Assembly (NCBI RefSeq): GCF_037976325.1
Contig: NZ_CP150265.1
Span: 3,963,501 to 4,027,500, forward strand
DNA: 64,000 nt
Reading direction: 5' to 3'
Source: Paenibacillus sp. FSL K6-3182
Lineage (GTDB): Bacteria; Bacillota; Bacilli; Paenibacillales; Paenibacillaceae
In this document: positions 1-7,212 of the stretch, in pieces
Layout of the letters: every line of letters starts with the position of its first letter
How positions within the stretch are numbered: the stretch's first letter is position 1
The notes under the pieces: model-generated
Seen by the model: the letters and a program-made list of their open reading frames with translations, nothing else
Database searches by the model: none
What the model was told of the DNA's origin: nothing
Made by a program: the position numbers and the translations under genes

Positions 1-738
1 GCTTGCATCCACTTGATTAATCATCTGATACAGCTTCACCATTAATGATTGTGACGTCGTTTTTGTTATATAAAGAAGAACGCTGAAATAGGAGTTCCAC
101 CAGCCAACGGCGTAGAACAGCGACAAGGAGGCGATGATCGGCTTGCATAGCGGAAGCATGATTTGCATTAAAACCCGCCAATCTCCAGCTCCGTCCATAG
201 CAGCCGACTCTTCAATTTCATCCGGAAGGCCTTCCATGAACGTTTTCATCACAAACATGTTATACGTGCTGATCAGCCCAGGAAGCCATAATGCCCAGTA
301 GGTGTCCATTAAGCCCAGCGTCTTGACGAGAATGAAGCTCGGAATGATCCCAGAAACGAATAACATCGTGAACGTAACGAACATTAGCAGCCCGCTGCGT
401 CCCATCAAGCGGCGTCTTGAAAGCGGATAGGCAGCCAGTATCGTCATGATCATGTTCAACGCGGTACCAACAACCGTGATCAAGACCGTATTTCGCAAGC
501 CGATCAAAATTTGTCCGTCATCAAAAAGCCGATCGTAAGCGTGCAGATTGAATTCAATTGGCCACAGCATCACTTCTCCCGCTGTAATTGCCCGGCTGCT
601 GCTAAAGGATGCTGCCACCTCATACCATAGCGGGAACAGGGCGATTAAGGACGAGAGGCCAAGAAACGCATAAAGGATGATTTTGCTAATCGATGACAGT
701 ACAAAAGCTGCGGCAGCATTCCTTTTCACCGTTACCAT
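1..738 (-). CDS. Carbohydrate ABC transporter permease, LplC/YtcP family (C-terminus cut by window edge)
   Basis: Inner-membrane permease of a sugar or oligosaccharide ABC importer. Reading leftwards from ATG at 738 the frame stays open to base 1, so the last few dozen residues are missing. The protein opens with a hydrophobic segment and carries the typical LplC features, including a turn with FHGL-like order (FMEGLPDEIEESAAMDGAG), the EAA loop that contacts the ATPase. It overlaps the 3' end of the upstream permease by 7 bases, so the two are translationally coupled. The site AAAGGGGG lies only 2 bases before this ATG; a GTG nine bases further in is a possible alternative start. A solute-binding protein probably follows outside the window. 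The substrate cannot be told from sequence. Confidence 0.9.
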   Translation of the reverse strand, partial: MVTVKRNAAAAFVLSSISKIILYAFLGLSSLIALFPLWYEVAASFSSSRAITAGEVMLWPIEFNLHAYDRLFDDGQILIGLRNTVLITVVGTALNMIMTILAAYPLSRRRLMGRSGLLMFVTFTMLFVSGIIPSFILVKTLGLMDTYWALWLPGLISTYNMFVMKTFMEGLPDEIEESAAMDGAGDWRVLMQIMLPLCKPIIASLSLFYAVGWWNSYFSVLLYITKTTSQSLMVKLYQMINQVDAS

Positions 739-1592
739 AACCCCCTTTCGCCGAACTTTCGGATGATCCCGTTAACGCCCACGACTAGAATAAAACCAAT
801 CAAGGACTGGAATAACCCAAGCGCTGTCGTGTAGCTGTAATTCATATTTTGCAAACCGACCCGGTATACGTAGGTGCTGATGACATCCGCTACGTCCAGC
901 ACGGATTGGTTTTGAAGCACCAGCGTTTGCTCAAGGCCAACATCCATCATATGCCCCATCCGAAGAATCAATAAGATGGCTATCGTGCTGCGAATGCCGG
1001 GAAGTGTAATATGCCAAATTTGCCGCAGCTTGTTTGCACCGTCGATTTTGGCTGCTTCATAAAGCTGGGGATCAATCGAAGCCATCGCTGCTAAATAGAG
1101 AATCGTCCCCCAGCCCGCTTCGCGCCAAATACCGGATAACGTATACACAACAGGCCACCAAGTCGAATCCGCCATAAAATAAACGGGCTCGATGCCAAAT
1201 TGTTTTAGAATCAGATTCACGACGCCTGTGCTCGGCGATAGGATCGCAATAACGATTCCGCCCAGCACAACCCAAGAAATGAAGTGAGGCAAATACAACA
1301 GGTTCTGAACCGTCCTTTTGTACCATTCTCTGCGCACCTCGTTAAGCAGCAAGGCAAGGAGGATAGGTACCGGAAAACCAAACACGAGACTATAGATGTT
1401 CAGCAGCAGCGTATTTCTAAGAATTCTCCAAAAATCCAAGCTTGCGAACAGCATTTGAAAATGATGAAAACCTGCCCATTCGCTTCCCCATATTCCATCA
1501 ATAAACCTGTAATTTTTGAATGCGATAATTTCGCCCGCCATCGGTGCGTATTTAAAGATGACATAAAACAAGATGACAGGCAGAAGCATCAA
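732..1592 (-). CDS. Carbohydrate ABC transporter permease, LplB family
   Basis: First permease of the importer pair. Several membrane helices and the EAA loop (YEAAKIDGANKLRQIWHITLP) identify the MalF/LplB-type binding-protein-dependent permeases. The first canonical start in frame is TTG at 1592, which gives 286 residues, but it has no good ribosome site and would begin inside the family's conserved N-terminal motif. The frame continues upstream as ...RLKRDRHLYL..., which is the usual LplB N-terminus, up to ATT at 1628 directly after GGGGGGAGG. No ATG, GTG or TTG occurs in that stretch, so the true N-terminus is probably longer than annotated here (about 298 residues). The gene is followed by the LplC-type permease with a 7-base overlap. 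The AraC-type regulator gene upstream on the same strand is the likely controller. Confidence 0.88.
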   Translation of the reverse strand: MMLLPVILFYVIFKYAPMAGEIIAFKNYRFIDGIWGSEWAGFHHFQMLFASLDFWRILRNTLLLNIYSLVFGFPVPILLALLLNEVRREWYKRTVQNLLYLPHFISWVVLGGIVIAILSPSTGVVNLILKQFGIEPVYFMADSTWWPVVYTLSGIWREAGWGTILYLAAMASIDPQLYEAAKIDGANKLRQIWHITLPGIRSTIAILLILRMGHMMDVGLEQTLVLQNQSVLDVADVISTYVYRVGLQNMNYSYTTALGLFQSLIGFILVVGVNGIIRKFGERGLW

Positions 1593-1628
1593 ATATAAGT
1601 GACGATCCCGCTTAAGCCGTATCCAAAT

Positions 1629-1896
1629 CGTCCTCCCCCCCTTTATGTTCCGTCTACAATTCGATCGTACACAAAGCTCGGGAAGCTGAATATAGACATG
1701 TTCTGTGCCAGGTGTCTTTTATTGTGAAATGGGCCAGTCGCCTTTCTTGAACAGGTTCATTCTTTTGCTGTGACACGGAAGAAATCCCGCCATTACAAGT
1801 AAAAACCCCTACAACTTCTGGATGTTGAAGTAGCTTTGACGGAGAAATATAAGCCTTTTATAAGCTAACAAACTTATAGATACTCATAGTACAAGG
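1629..1896. other. Intergenic region upstream of the permease operon
   Basis: About 270 bases lie between the terminator of the AraC-type regulator and the permease genes. On the minus strand I see a GGGGGGAGG ribosome site at about 1632-1640 and A+T-rich stretches (for example TATATT near 1690) that could hold a promoter, but no convincing -35/-10 pair, operator or ORF. Confidence 0.4.
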
Positions 1897-1940
1897 AAAA
1901 AACCGGGGCAACGCCTCCGCTTAGGAAGTGTGCCACCGGT
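1897..1940 (-). terminator. Intrinsic terminator of the AraC-type regulator gene
   Basis: On the minus strand ACCGG-T-GGCA pairs with TGCC-CCGGT across a 20-base loop (nine pairs with one bulged T) and is followed by six T. It sits just past the stop codon at 1942, so it separates the regulator gene from the permease operon. Confidence 0.75.
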
Positions 1941-1941
1941 C

Positions 1942-4266
1942 TTACGTTCGCTCTGTGCCTTGCCCTGTTTGTTTGCTGATGGCATGCTCGCGGAACTCTG
2001 TCGGTGTCATCCCTGTAAATTTTTTAAACGTCCGCAAGAAGCTGCGGGTATTCATATATCCAATCGATTCGGCGATATCGTTCACCTTTTTATCCTTGTT
2101 AGCGAGCAGTGCTTTCGAGGCGTCAATTCGAATTTCGATTAGATAGTCGATAAAATTTCGCTCGGTGTATTCTTTAAACTGCTTGCTAATATAGGTTGGG
2201 CTCAAATGAAACTGTTCAGCGAGCCGATCGAGCGACAAATCATTTTCATGGTAATGGGCTTGAATGTAGGTAAGCATCCGCTCAATCGTGTCATTTTTCC
2301 CTCTCAGGCTTCGTTTGCTTGTAAGCTTAGCAGCTAGCTCCTCAAGAACAGCCAGGACGAGGGCCTCTGCTTGCTTCCAATCCTCACTATGCTCAATCTT
2401 CTCATAAATGCTGTCCAAGTTGCCCATCGACTCCTCGGGACCGATTCCGATTGCATCCGCAACCTGCAGCGCCTTCACGATTAAATCGAACGAAAACTGG
2501 CGGATGAGGTCAGGAGGCAAGCCTAGTTCCACCGCCTTCTCAAAGGCTTGGTGCACATCCTCCTTTATTTTATCTGTATCCGTCTGCTTGAGCGCCTCCA
2601 TAATTCGAGTAGCCTTCCGATTCAAACGGTAATAGTCTTGACTGTCCGGCGGTTGCAAATCCTCGATTGAAATGACGGAATGGCTGCCAAAAAGCATCTT
2701 GTAGCGGAGCGCCTTGCGCGACTCGCCGTAGGAGCTTTGAATATCGCCGAGTTCCTTGACTCCTCTGCCTACACCCACCGTAGCGACTAATCCGAATTGC
2801 TTCTTAATCACCTCAAGTATCCATTCCAAAATTGCGAGCGCGCGCAAATGGTTTTGTTCCGCTTCGCCCTCTGCGAAACTAAAGACAAGCGCCGCTCGTC
2901 CGCCGCCTAAATCGATTGCGACTCCAGCATCCTCTTTGCCCATCATCTCCTCCGCCACGTTGCAAAACACATACGTATACAACGTTTCATCACGCGGGCT
3001 TAAGCAGTCTTCTGGTTTCGCAATTTCTGCCGTACATACAAGGTAGCGCTCTGAATAGAGCTTAATGCCTGTAAATTCAAAGTGATGCCGCAAAGCTTGG
3101 TAGTCCGTTCGGTAGCCGGTCAGCATATCCATAATCAGTCTCCATTTGAGTACGGATTTGGAATCCCGCACATGCTTCTCCAAGTGCTCCCGATTCTCCA
3201 TCATTTGCTCAAACACCGTCTCCAAATAAGTGAATCCCGCCGTATCAAATCCGCGCTTCTTATCTGGCTGGTAGGTCCCTGAAAGCTTGCTAACCAGTCG
3301 ATCAAGCGGCTTGAAGGTTAATCGATTGATGTAGAACAATACAATTAGCGCTAGAACGATCATTACGCCAGCCAATATGAACAGAAGATTGCGGGTAATC
3401 TGAAGCGGCTCGTAAATTTGTGATTCCGGCATGATGCTGACCATTTTCCACCCCGTATAGGCGGAAGTCCTGTAAAATACGGTTTGCGGGATCCCGTCCA
3501 GCTTGACTGATAGGGAGCCGCTGCCTTCTGCTGAGAGTACGTTTTTCATATAGGGCAATTGCTTTAAATTTTGGTAAAGGAGCGTTTTGTCATCGTGGCT
3601 GACAACTTTTCCATCTGCGTCGAATATAAACAGATGGCCAGCCGAGCTTTCCTCATAGACCGATTTAATCATATCGTAGAGAACAACCTCGTTAATGTTA
3701 ACGGCAACGATGCCGTTACGATAACCGGGACTGCTGAGCGTCGGGTAGGAGCGCACCAGTGTCACAACGTCTTGAGTCGTCGTTCCATCCCACACCGGAT
3801 GGGTCGTCATCCACTTGAAATAACCCGGCATGTCCATATAATCAGCCAGCCAGTTGTCTAACGATGAAATATCGTTCATATAAGCCTTTTCGGTTAAAAT
3901 ATCGCCGTTTACAGCAGAGTAAACAAAAATGGATGAGAATGTGGGATTCGCGTTAATAAAGTTTTTTAATTTTGTCGTAAGCCCATAATAGTTGCTGTAT
4001 TTTTGGGCATCGTCATTGTAGCTATCCAGCATGAAGTAGACAAATTCGAGCTCTTCCATAAGCGCGAGCAAATCTTTCTCGGTTTGACGGAACGCCACTT
4101 CAATCTTTTGGTCTACTTGCTTGAGTAGAGCGAGATTCGTATTGGTCAGATCGGCCTCAAGCGGACCAACCGTACCCCGGTAGGACAACCAGAAGGTTAA
4201 GACAATAATCAGCAGAAATGTGCTTCCGTAAATGATCATCACTTTTCCCGAAATGCTGGATTTCAT
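1942..4266 (-). CDS. Membrane-anchored AraC-family transcriptional regulator
   Basis: A 774-residue one-component regulator of the type that controls LplBC-like sugar importers in Paenibacillus. It has a membrane segment at about 8-28, an extracellular Cache-like sensor region to about 285, and a second membrane segment at about 288-312 (LLFILAGVMIVLALIVLFY). A cytoplasmic linker follows. The C-terminal 100 residues form an AraC-type double helix-turn-helix (LDRLAEQFHLSPTYISKQFK ... VNDIAESIGYMNTRSFLRTF). The sensor presumably binds a sugar or its binding protein outside the cell and switches the adjacent permease genes; that role is inferred from position. The ATG at 4266 follows GAGGAGG with 5-base spacing. 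A terminator follows the stop, so it forms its own unit. Confidence 0.92.
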   Translation of the reverse strand: MKSSISGKVMIIYGSTFLLIIVLTFWLSYRGTVGPLEADLTNTNLALLKQVDQKIEVAFRQTEKDLLALMEELEFVYFMLDSYNDDAQKYSNYYGLTTKLKNFINANPTFSSIFVYSAVNGDILTEKAYMNDISSLDNWLADYMDMPGYFKWMTTHPVWDGTTTQDVVTLVRSYPTLSSPGYRNGIVAVNINEVVLYDMIKSVYEESSAGHLFIFDADGKVVSHDDKTLLYQNLKQLPYMKNVLSAEGSGSLSVKLDGIPQTVFYRTSAYTGWKMVSIMPESQIYEPLQITRNLLFILAGVMIVLALIVLFYINRLTFKPLDRLVSKLSGTYQPDKKRGFDTAGFTYLETVFEQMMENREHLEKHVRDSKSVLKWRLIMDMLTGYRTDYQALRHHFEFTGIKLYSERYLVCTAEIAKPEDCLSPRDETLYTYVFCNVAEEMMGKEDAGVAIDLGGGRAALVFSFAEGEAEQNHLRALAILEWILEVIKKQFGLVATVGVGRGVKELGDIQSSYGESRKALRYKMLFGSHSVISIEDLQPPDSQDYYRLNRKATRIMEALKQTDTDKIKEDVHQAFEKAVELGLPPDLIRQFSFDLIVKALQVADAIGIGPEESMGNLDSIYEKIEHSEDWKQAEALVLAVLEELAAKLTSKRSLRGKNDTIERMLTYIQAHYHENDLSLDRLAEQFHLSPTYISKQFKEYTERNFIDYLIEIRIDASKALLANKDKKVNDIAESIGYMNTRSFLRTFKKFTGMTPTEFREHAISKQTGQGTERT

Positions 4267-4404
4267 TCAAAACCTCCTCACGGGATGCAGCTTGTTCATT
4301 ACTATATGCATCATATGAGTCTGGCATTATACATTCATAGCTTCCTCTATCAGCATTGAATACAAATTCTTCTGCTTCAATAAAAACCGTGGAAGGGTAT
4401 CCTA

Positions 4405-4791
4405 CTCGCCTTAAGCGATATGGAAACTTCCAAAATGCAAAAGCTAATTGATGCGTTCAGCAGTTAATTGCGTATTAGTTATGATTTCTTAAATACGAAT
4501 CAATTTGTATCTATTGCACATGAGCTAGAGTGGCATATTAAGCCGTTTTAGGGAGGAACGCTGTGCAATCAAATAGAAAATTACAGCCACTTTATCGAAA
4601 TATTGAATGCAGATGATGGGATCGGAATGGACGAAGAAGAATTGGGGCAACTGTTGGATGGGAAGTATAACGAACAACGAGGAATTGGTTTATTGAATAC
4701 GGATCGCCGATTAAAACAGTTATATGGTCATGGACTTGTCATTACAAGCAAGCTTAATTTTGGAACCAAGGTATCATTCCAGATTCCCTAA
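4405..4791 (+). pseudogene. Remnant of a LytS/YesM-type sensor histidine kinase
   Basis: The last part, from about 4594 to 4791, reads NADDGIGMDEEE ... RGIGLLNTDRRLKQLYG ... GTKVSFQIP. This is the G1/G2-box end of a histidine-kinase ATPase domain of the LytS/YesM group. Upstream in other frames are degraded pieces in the correct order. One is MQKLIDAFSS-stop-LRISYDFLNTN..FVSIAHELE (4435-4540), resembling the dimerisation region. The other is KLQPLYRNIE (about 4579-4608), resembling the LQPLVENAI N-box. An in-frame TAA, a TAG and frame changes separate them, and the region between N-box and G1 is missing. I read it as a truncated, inactivated gene, not a 62-residue protein. A YesM/LytS-type kinase would fit beside an AraC-type regulator and sugar transporter. 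Confidence 0.75.
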
Positions 4792-4800
4792 AATGAATAA

Positions 4801-4841
4801 ATAAAAAAAGCGACATTGCCCACCAAGGGTAAGTCGCTTTC
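4801..4841 (-). terminator. Intrinsic terminator after the IsdG-like gene
   Basis: On the minus strand AAAGCGAC and GTCGCTTT pair around an 18-base loop and are followed by seven T. The opposite strand also has a short T-rich end, so it may work both ways. Confidence 0.75.
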
Positions 4842-4844
4842 TGT

Positions 4845-5171
4845 TTATTTGCCAAAAGTACCTGATTTGATTTTTTTTACATCATACATATTTACCGATG
4901 AATCAACGATATATGAAGGACGCTGCTCATCTTTTTTGTTCCGATGGCCAGCAATATGGACGGGATCTTTCTCCCAATTTTTCCAAGCTTCATCAGACTC
5001 CCAACGGATCATAATAACAACTTCTTCCGTTTCTTTTGCTTTTCTATTCACCATAATATTAATATCGATAAGACCTTCCTTGCCGTCAATATAGCCCTCT
5101 TGCCCAAAATTGTCGACAACTTGCTGTGAATTTCCCTTTTCCACTACAATTGATCTCAATTGAATGAACAC
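4845..5171 (-). CDS. IsdG/HmoA-like putative heme-degrading monooxygenase
   Basis: A 108-residue single-domain protein of the antibiotic-biosynthesis-monooxygenase (ferredoxin-like) fold. Alignment by eye to IsdG places Trp66 and His76 (WKNWEKDPVHIAGH) on the family's catalytic Trp and heme-ligating His. The third IsdG residue, Asn7, is replaced by Arg6, so catalysis may differ or be absent. Start is GTG at 5171 behind AGGAGGG with 7-base spacing. The promoter contains a Fur-box match, which supports a role in iron or heme handling. It is a single-gene unit with its own terminator. Confidence 0.8.
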   Translation of the reverse strand: MFIQLRSIVVEKGNSQQVVDNFGQEGYIDGKEGLIDINIMVNRKAKETEEVVIMIRWESDEAWKNWEKDPVHIAGHRNKKDEQRPSYIVDSSVNMYDVKKIKSGTFGK

Positions 5172-5209
5172 AGAAATCCCTCCTATATCATTTTAAAAAC
5201 TACCACTTA

Positions 5210-5238
5210 ACTATATCGATAACGATTCTCATTGTCAA
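5210..5238 (-). promoter_or_regulatory. Promoter of the IsdG-like gene
   Basis: On the minus strand TTGACA (5233-5238), a 17-base spacer and TATAGT (5210-5215) form a near-consensus sigma-A promoter about 40 bases before the GTG start. Confidence 0.8.
5218..5236. promoter_or_regulatory. Fur box overlapping the promoter spacer
   Basis: GATAACGATTCTCATTGTC matches 15 of 19 positions of the classical Fur consensus GATAATGATAATCATTATC. It occupies the spacer and part of the -35 box, so bound Fur would block polymerase. Iron-repressed expression is inferred. Confidence 0.8.
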
Positions 5239-5401
5239 ATGTACATTGTTAAAATGTTCCTATTCAGGTCGCATATTTTTCTTCTCTCCCCTTCTGATTT
5301 AAGGAAACGACTAAAATTTTATTAATCGTCAGCAAGTAACGACTAACATGTCAAAAAAATGATAAAATAGATGATGATAATACCAAAAAGGCGGAGATTA
5401 C

Positions 5402-6172
5402 ATGGGACATCCATTCATTATTGAACCGATATCGTACATTAGCTTCGAAAACGAAGCAGAGCAAATAGAAAAATGCAAGGAATGGGGTTTGCTTTCTGAG
5501 AAGGCTGCCAAAACAAAAGTATTTTTCTATAAAGGAAACGGCATGAATCTCGAATGCATTATTATTGGATATGTAGATAAAATGACTGCTGTCATTTCGT
5601 TTGAAAATGAACAAAAGCATTGTATCCACCCCTCCTACTTAAAGGAAATGCAAGCTTCTAGTTATGGCCAGAAGACTTCCAATGCAGTAGAAGAGATTGC
5701 ACCTGCACAAGAGATTGAAGCTGATAAAAATGACGTTCTGCTAGAAACATCACAAAATAATGATGCAGCAGCGATTTCGGAGACGATACCAGCGCCTGAT
5801 TCAGTAGAAAAAGTACATAAAGCAGCAGCAGCTCCAAAAGAAAAAACGAAAAAAGAAAAGGCGCCAAAACTGCAGCTCCCTGAAGATAAGATCAAGATGG
5901 TTGCAACAGTAAAAGAGTTTACGACTGTACCTAACAATTTTTCTGATACAGATGACGAGGTTGTTATTTACAATGCAGTAGCCATTCAAGATCCTGCTAT
6001 GGAGATCGGCGATGCTTGGTCCAGCCATAGCGCTACCCTCAAAAAGCTTGAGCTGGAAATCGGCGATATCCTTCATTTTGAAGGAAAAATAGTCGCTAAA
6101 AAGCTTACTAAGCACCCTGTTCCTTACAAAATCAATAACCCTGCAAAAATTCAAAAAGAAAAATCAGAATAA
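5402..6172 (+). CDS. Hypothetical two-domain protein with charged Ala-rich linker
   Basis: I do not recognise this 256-residue protein. Residues 1-85 form a compact region with alternating hydrophobic strands (VFFYKGNGMNLECIIIGYVD). Residues 90-160 are a low-complexity Ala/Glu/Lys linker ending in a strongly basic patch (KEKTKKEKAPK). Residues 165-256 form a second folded region with the strand LELEIGDILHFEGKIVAKKL, which has the look of a small beta-barrel, possibly OB-like; this is only an impression. There is no signal peptide or membrane segment, so it is cytoplasmic. The ATG follows AAGGCGGAGA. It stands alone, with a strong terminator downstream. Confidence 0.75.
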   Translation: MGHPFIIEPISYISFENEAEQIEKCKEWGLLSEKAAKTKVFFYKGNGMNLECIIIGYVDKMTAVISFENEQKHCIHPSYLKEMQASSYGQKTSNAVEEIAPAQEIEADKNDVLLETSQNNDAAAISETIPAPDSVEKVHKAAAAPKEKTKKEKAPKLQLPEDKIKMVATVKEFTTVPNNFSDTDDEVVIYNAVAIQDPAMEIGDAWSSHSATLKKLELEIGDILHFEGKIVAKKLTKHPVPYKINNPAKIQKEKSE

Positions 6173-6199
6173 ACCCATTCATAGTTGAGGTATACTTTG

Positions 6200-6235
6200 A
6201 GCTTTGCTTCTAACCTACAGGAGTAAAGCTTTTTT
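6200..6235 (+). terminator. Intrinsic terminator
   Basis: AGCTTTGCTTC pairs with GGAGTAAAGCT (11 pairs including two G-U) around a 9-base loop and is followed by TTTTT. It ends the unknown gene upstream. Confidence 0.8.
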
Positions 6236-6344
6236 CTGATCGAACTTTATAGTTTCAAACTATAAAATAGATAGGAATAATATATTTTACTTATATATAA
6301 TCTTTGTGTGAGAATAGGTTTACCAATAGTTAGGGGATGATATT

Positions 6345-7112
6345 ATGCCTTCCGGCCAATTTTGGAAAACCGAATTATATGACAACAAACTGGGTTTTGT
6401 ATCTGAGTACGGGAAGGAAGTTGTAGAATTATTAAGTCCTGTCTCAGGCGAGAAAATATTAGATGTAGGGTGTGGCACCGGAGATTTGGCCTATGAAATA
6501 TCGAAAACGGGAGCAACAGTTGTAGGCATGGATTTTTCTGCGGAAATGATTGAAAAAGCACAAGTGAAATATCCAACCATTCATTTTTTCACTGGAAATG
6601 GTGAGCAGTTTCAGTTAGATGAAACATTTGATGCTGTATTCTCTAATGCGGCATTGCATTGGATGAAAAATGCAAAACAAGTGGTTGAAAATGTGTGGAA
6701 TGTGCTAAATAGCGGCGGCAGATTTGTTGCTGAGTTTGGAGGCAAAGGAAATGTTAATCGAATAGTAAAAGCAACAACAGCTGTGCTTGATGAGGATTAT
6801 GCTATTGATGCAGAAAAGTTAAATCCTTGGTTCTTTCCGAGCATTTCAGAATATAGCGCTCTACTTGAACAACAAGGCTTTCGTGTAACTTATGCCATTC
6901 TTTTTGATCGGCCTACGAAGATGGAAGACGGTGAAGAAGGACTAAATCACTGGTTATCTGGTTTTGCAAATCATTTTTTCGCTAATGTATCGGAAGAAGA
7001 TAAAAAGTTGCTATACGCTAAAATAGCCGCAAGAGTAAGAAATGATTTATTCCATGATGGTACATGGGATGTGGATTATGTGCGGATTAGAGTAAAAGCT
7101 ATTAAGCCATAA
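6345..7112 (+). CDS. Class I SAM-dependent methyltransferase
   Basis: A 255-residue soluble methyltransferase. Motif I is ILDVGCGTGDLAYE (about residues 36-49). The acidic ribose-binding residue ends the second strand (VVGMDFS), and FDAVFSNAALHWM is motif IV. The pattern resembles trans-aconitate/biotin-type small-molecule methyltransferases, but the substrate is unknown. The ATG lies behind AGGGGATGATATT. A TATAAT at about 6296-6301 could be its -10 box, without a clear -35. It forms a single-gene unit that converges on araA, with a shared terminator. Confidence 0.88.
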   Translation: MPSGQFWKTELYDNKLGFVSEYGKEVVELLSPVSGEKILDVGCGTGDLAYEISKTGATVVGMDFSAEMIEKAQVKYPTIHFFTGNGEQFQLDETFDAVFSNAALHWMKNAKQVVENVWNVLNSGGRFVAEFGGKGNVNRIVKATTAVLDEDYAIDAEKLNPWFFPSISEYSALLEQQGFRVTYAILFDRPTKMEDGEEGLNHWLSGFANHFFANVSEEDKKLLYAKIAARVRNDLFHDGTWDVDYVRIRVKAIKP

Positions 7113-7128
7113 CTTTAAAGCCCCTATA

Positions 7129-7187
7129 AATAGAGAAAAAGACTGCTGCTTAACCTTGTACGGTTTTAAGCAGCAGTCTTCTCTATT
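7129..7187. terminator. Bidirectional terminator between the methyltransferase gene and araA
   Basis: A very long perfect stem, AGACTGCTGCTTAA with its complement and the outer AATAGAGAA/TTCTCTATT arms, closes a 12-base loop between two converging genes. Confidence 0.85.
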
Positions 7188-7212
7188 AAGAAGCAATCAG
7201 ATGATAGGATGA

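Noticed and set aside
4603..4791. Independent 62-residue gene
   Set aside because: It has no ribosome site, and the sequence is only the last third of a histidine-kinase ATPase domain with other kinase pieces upstream.
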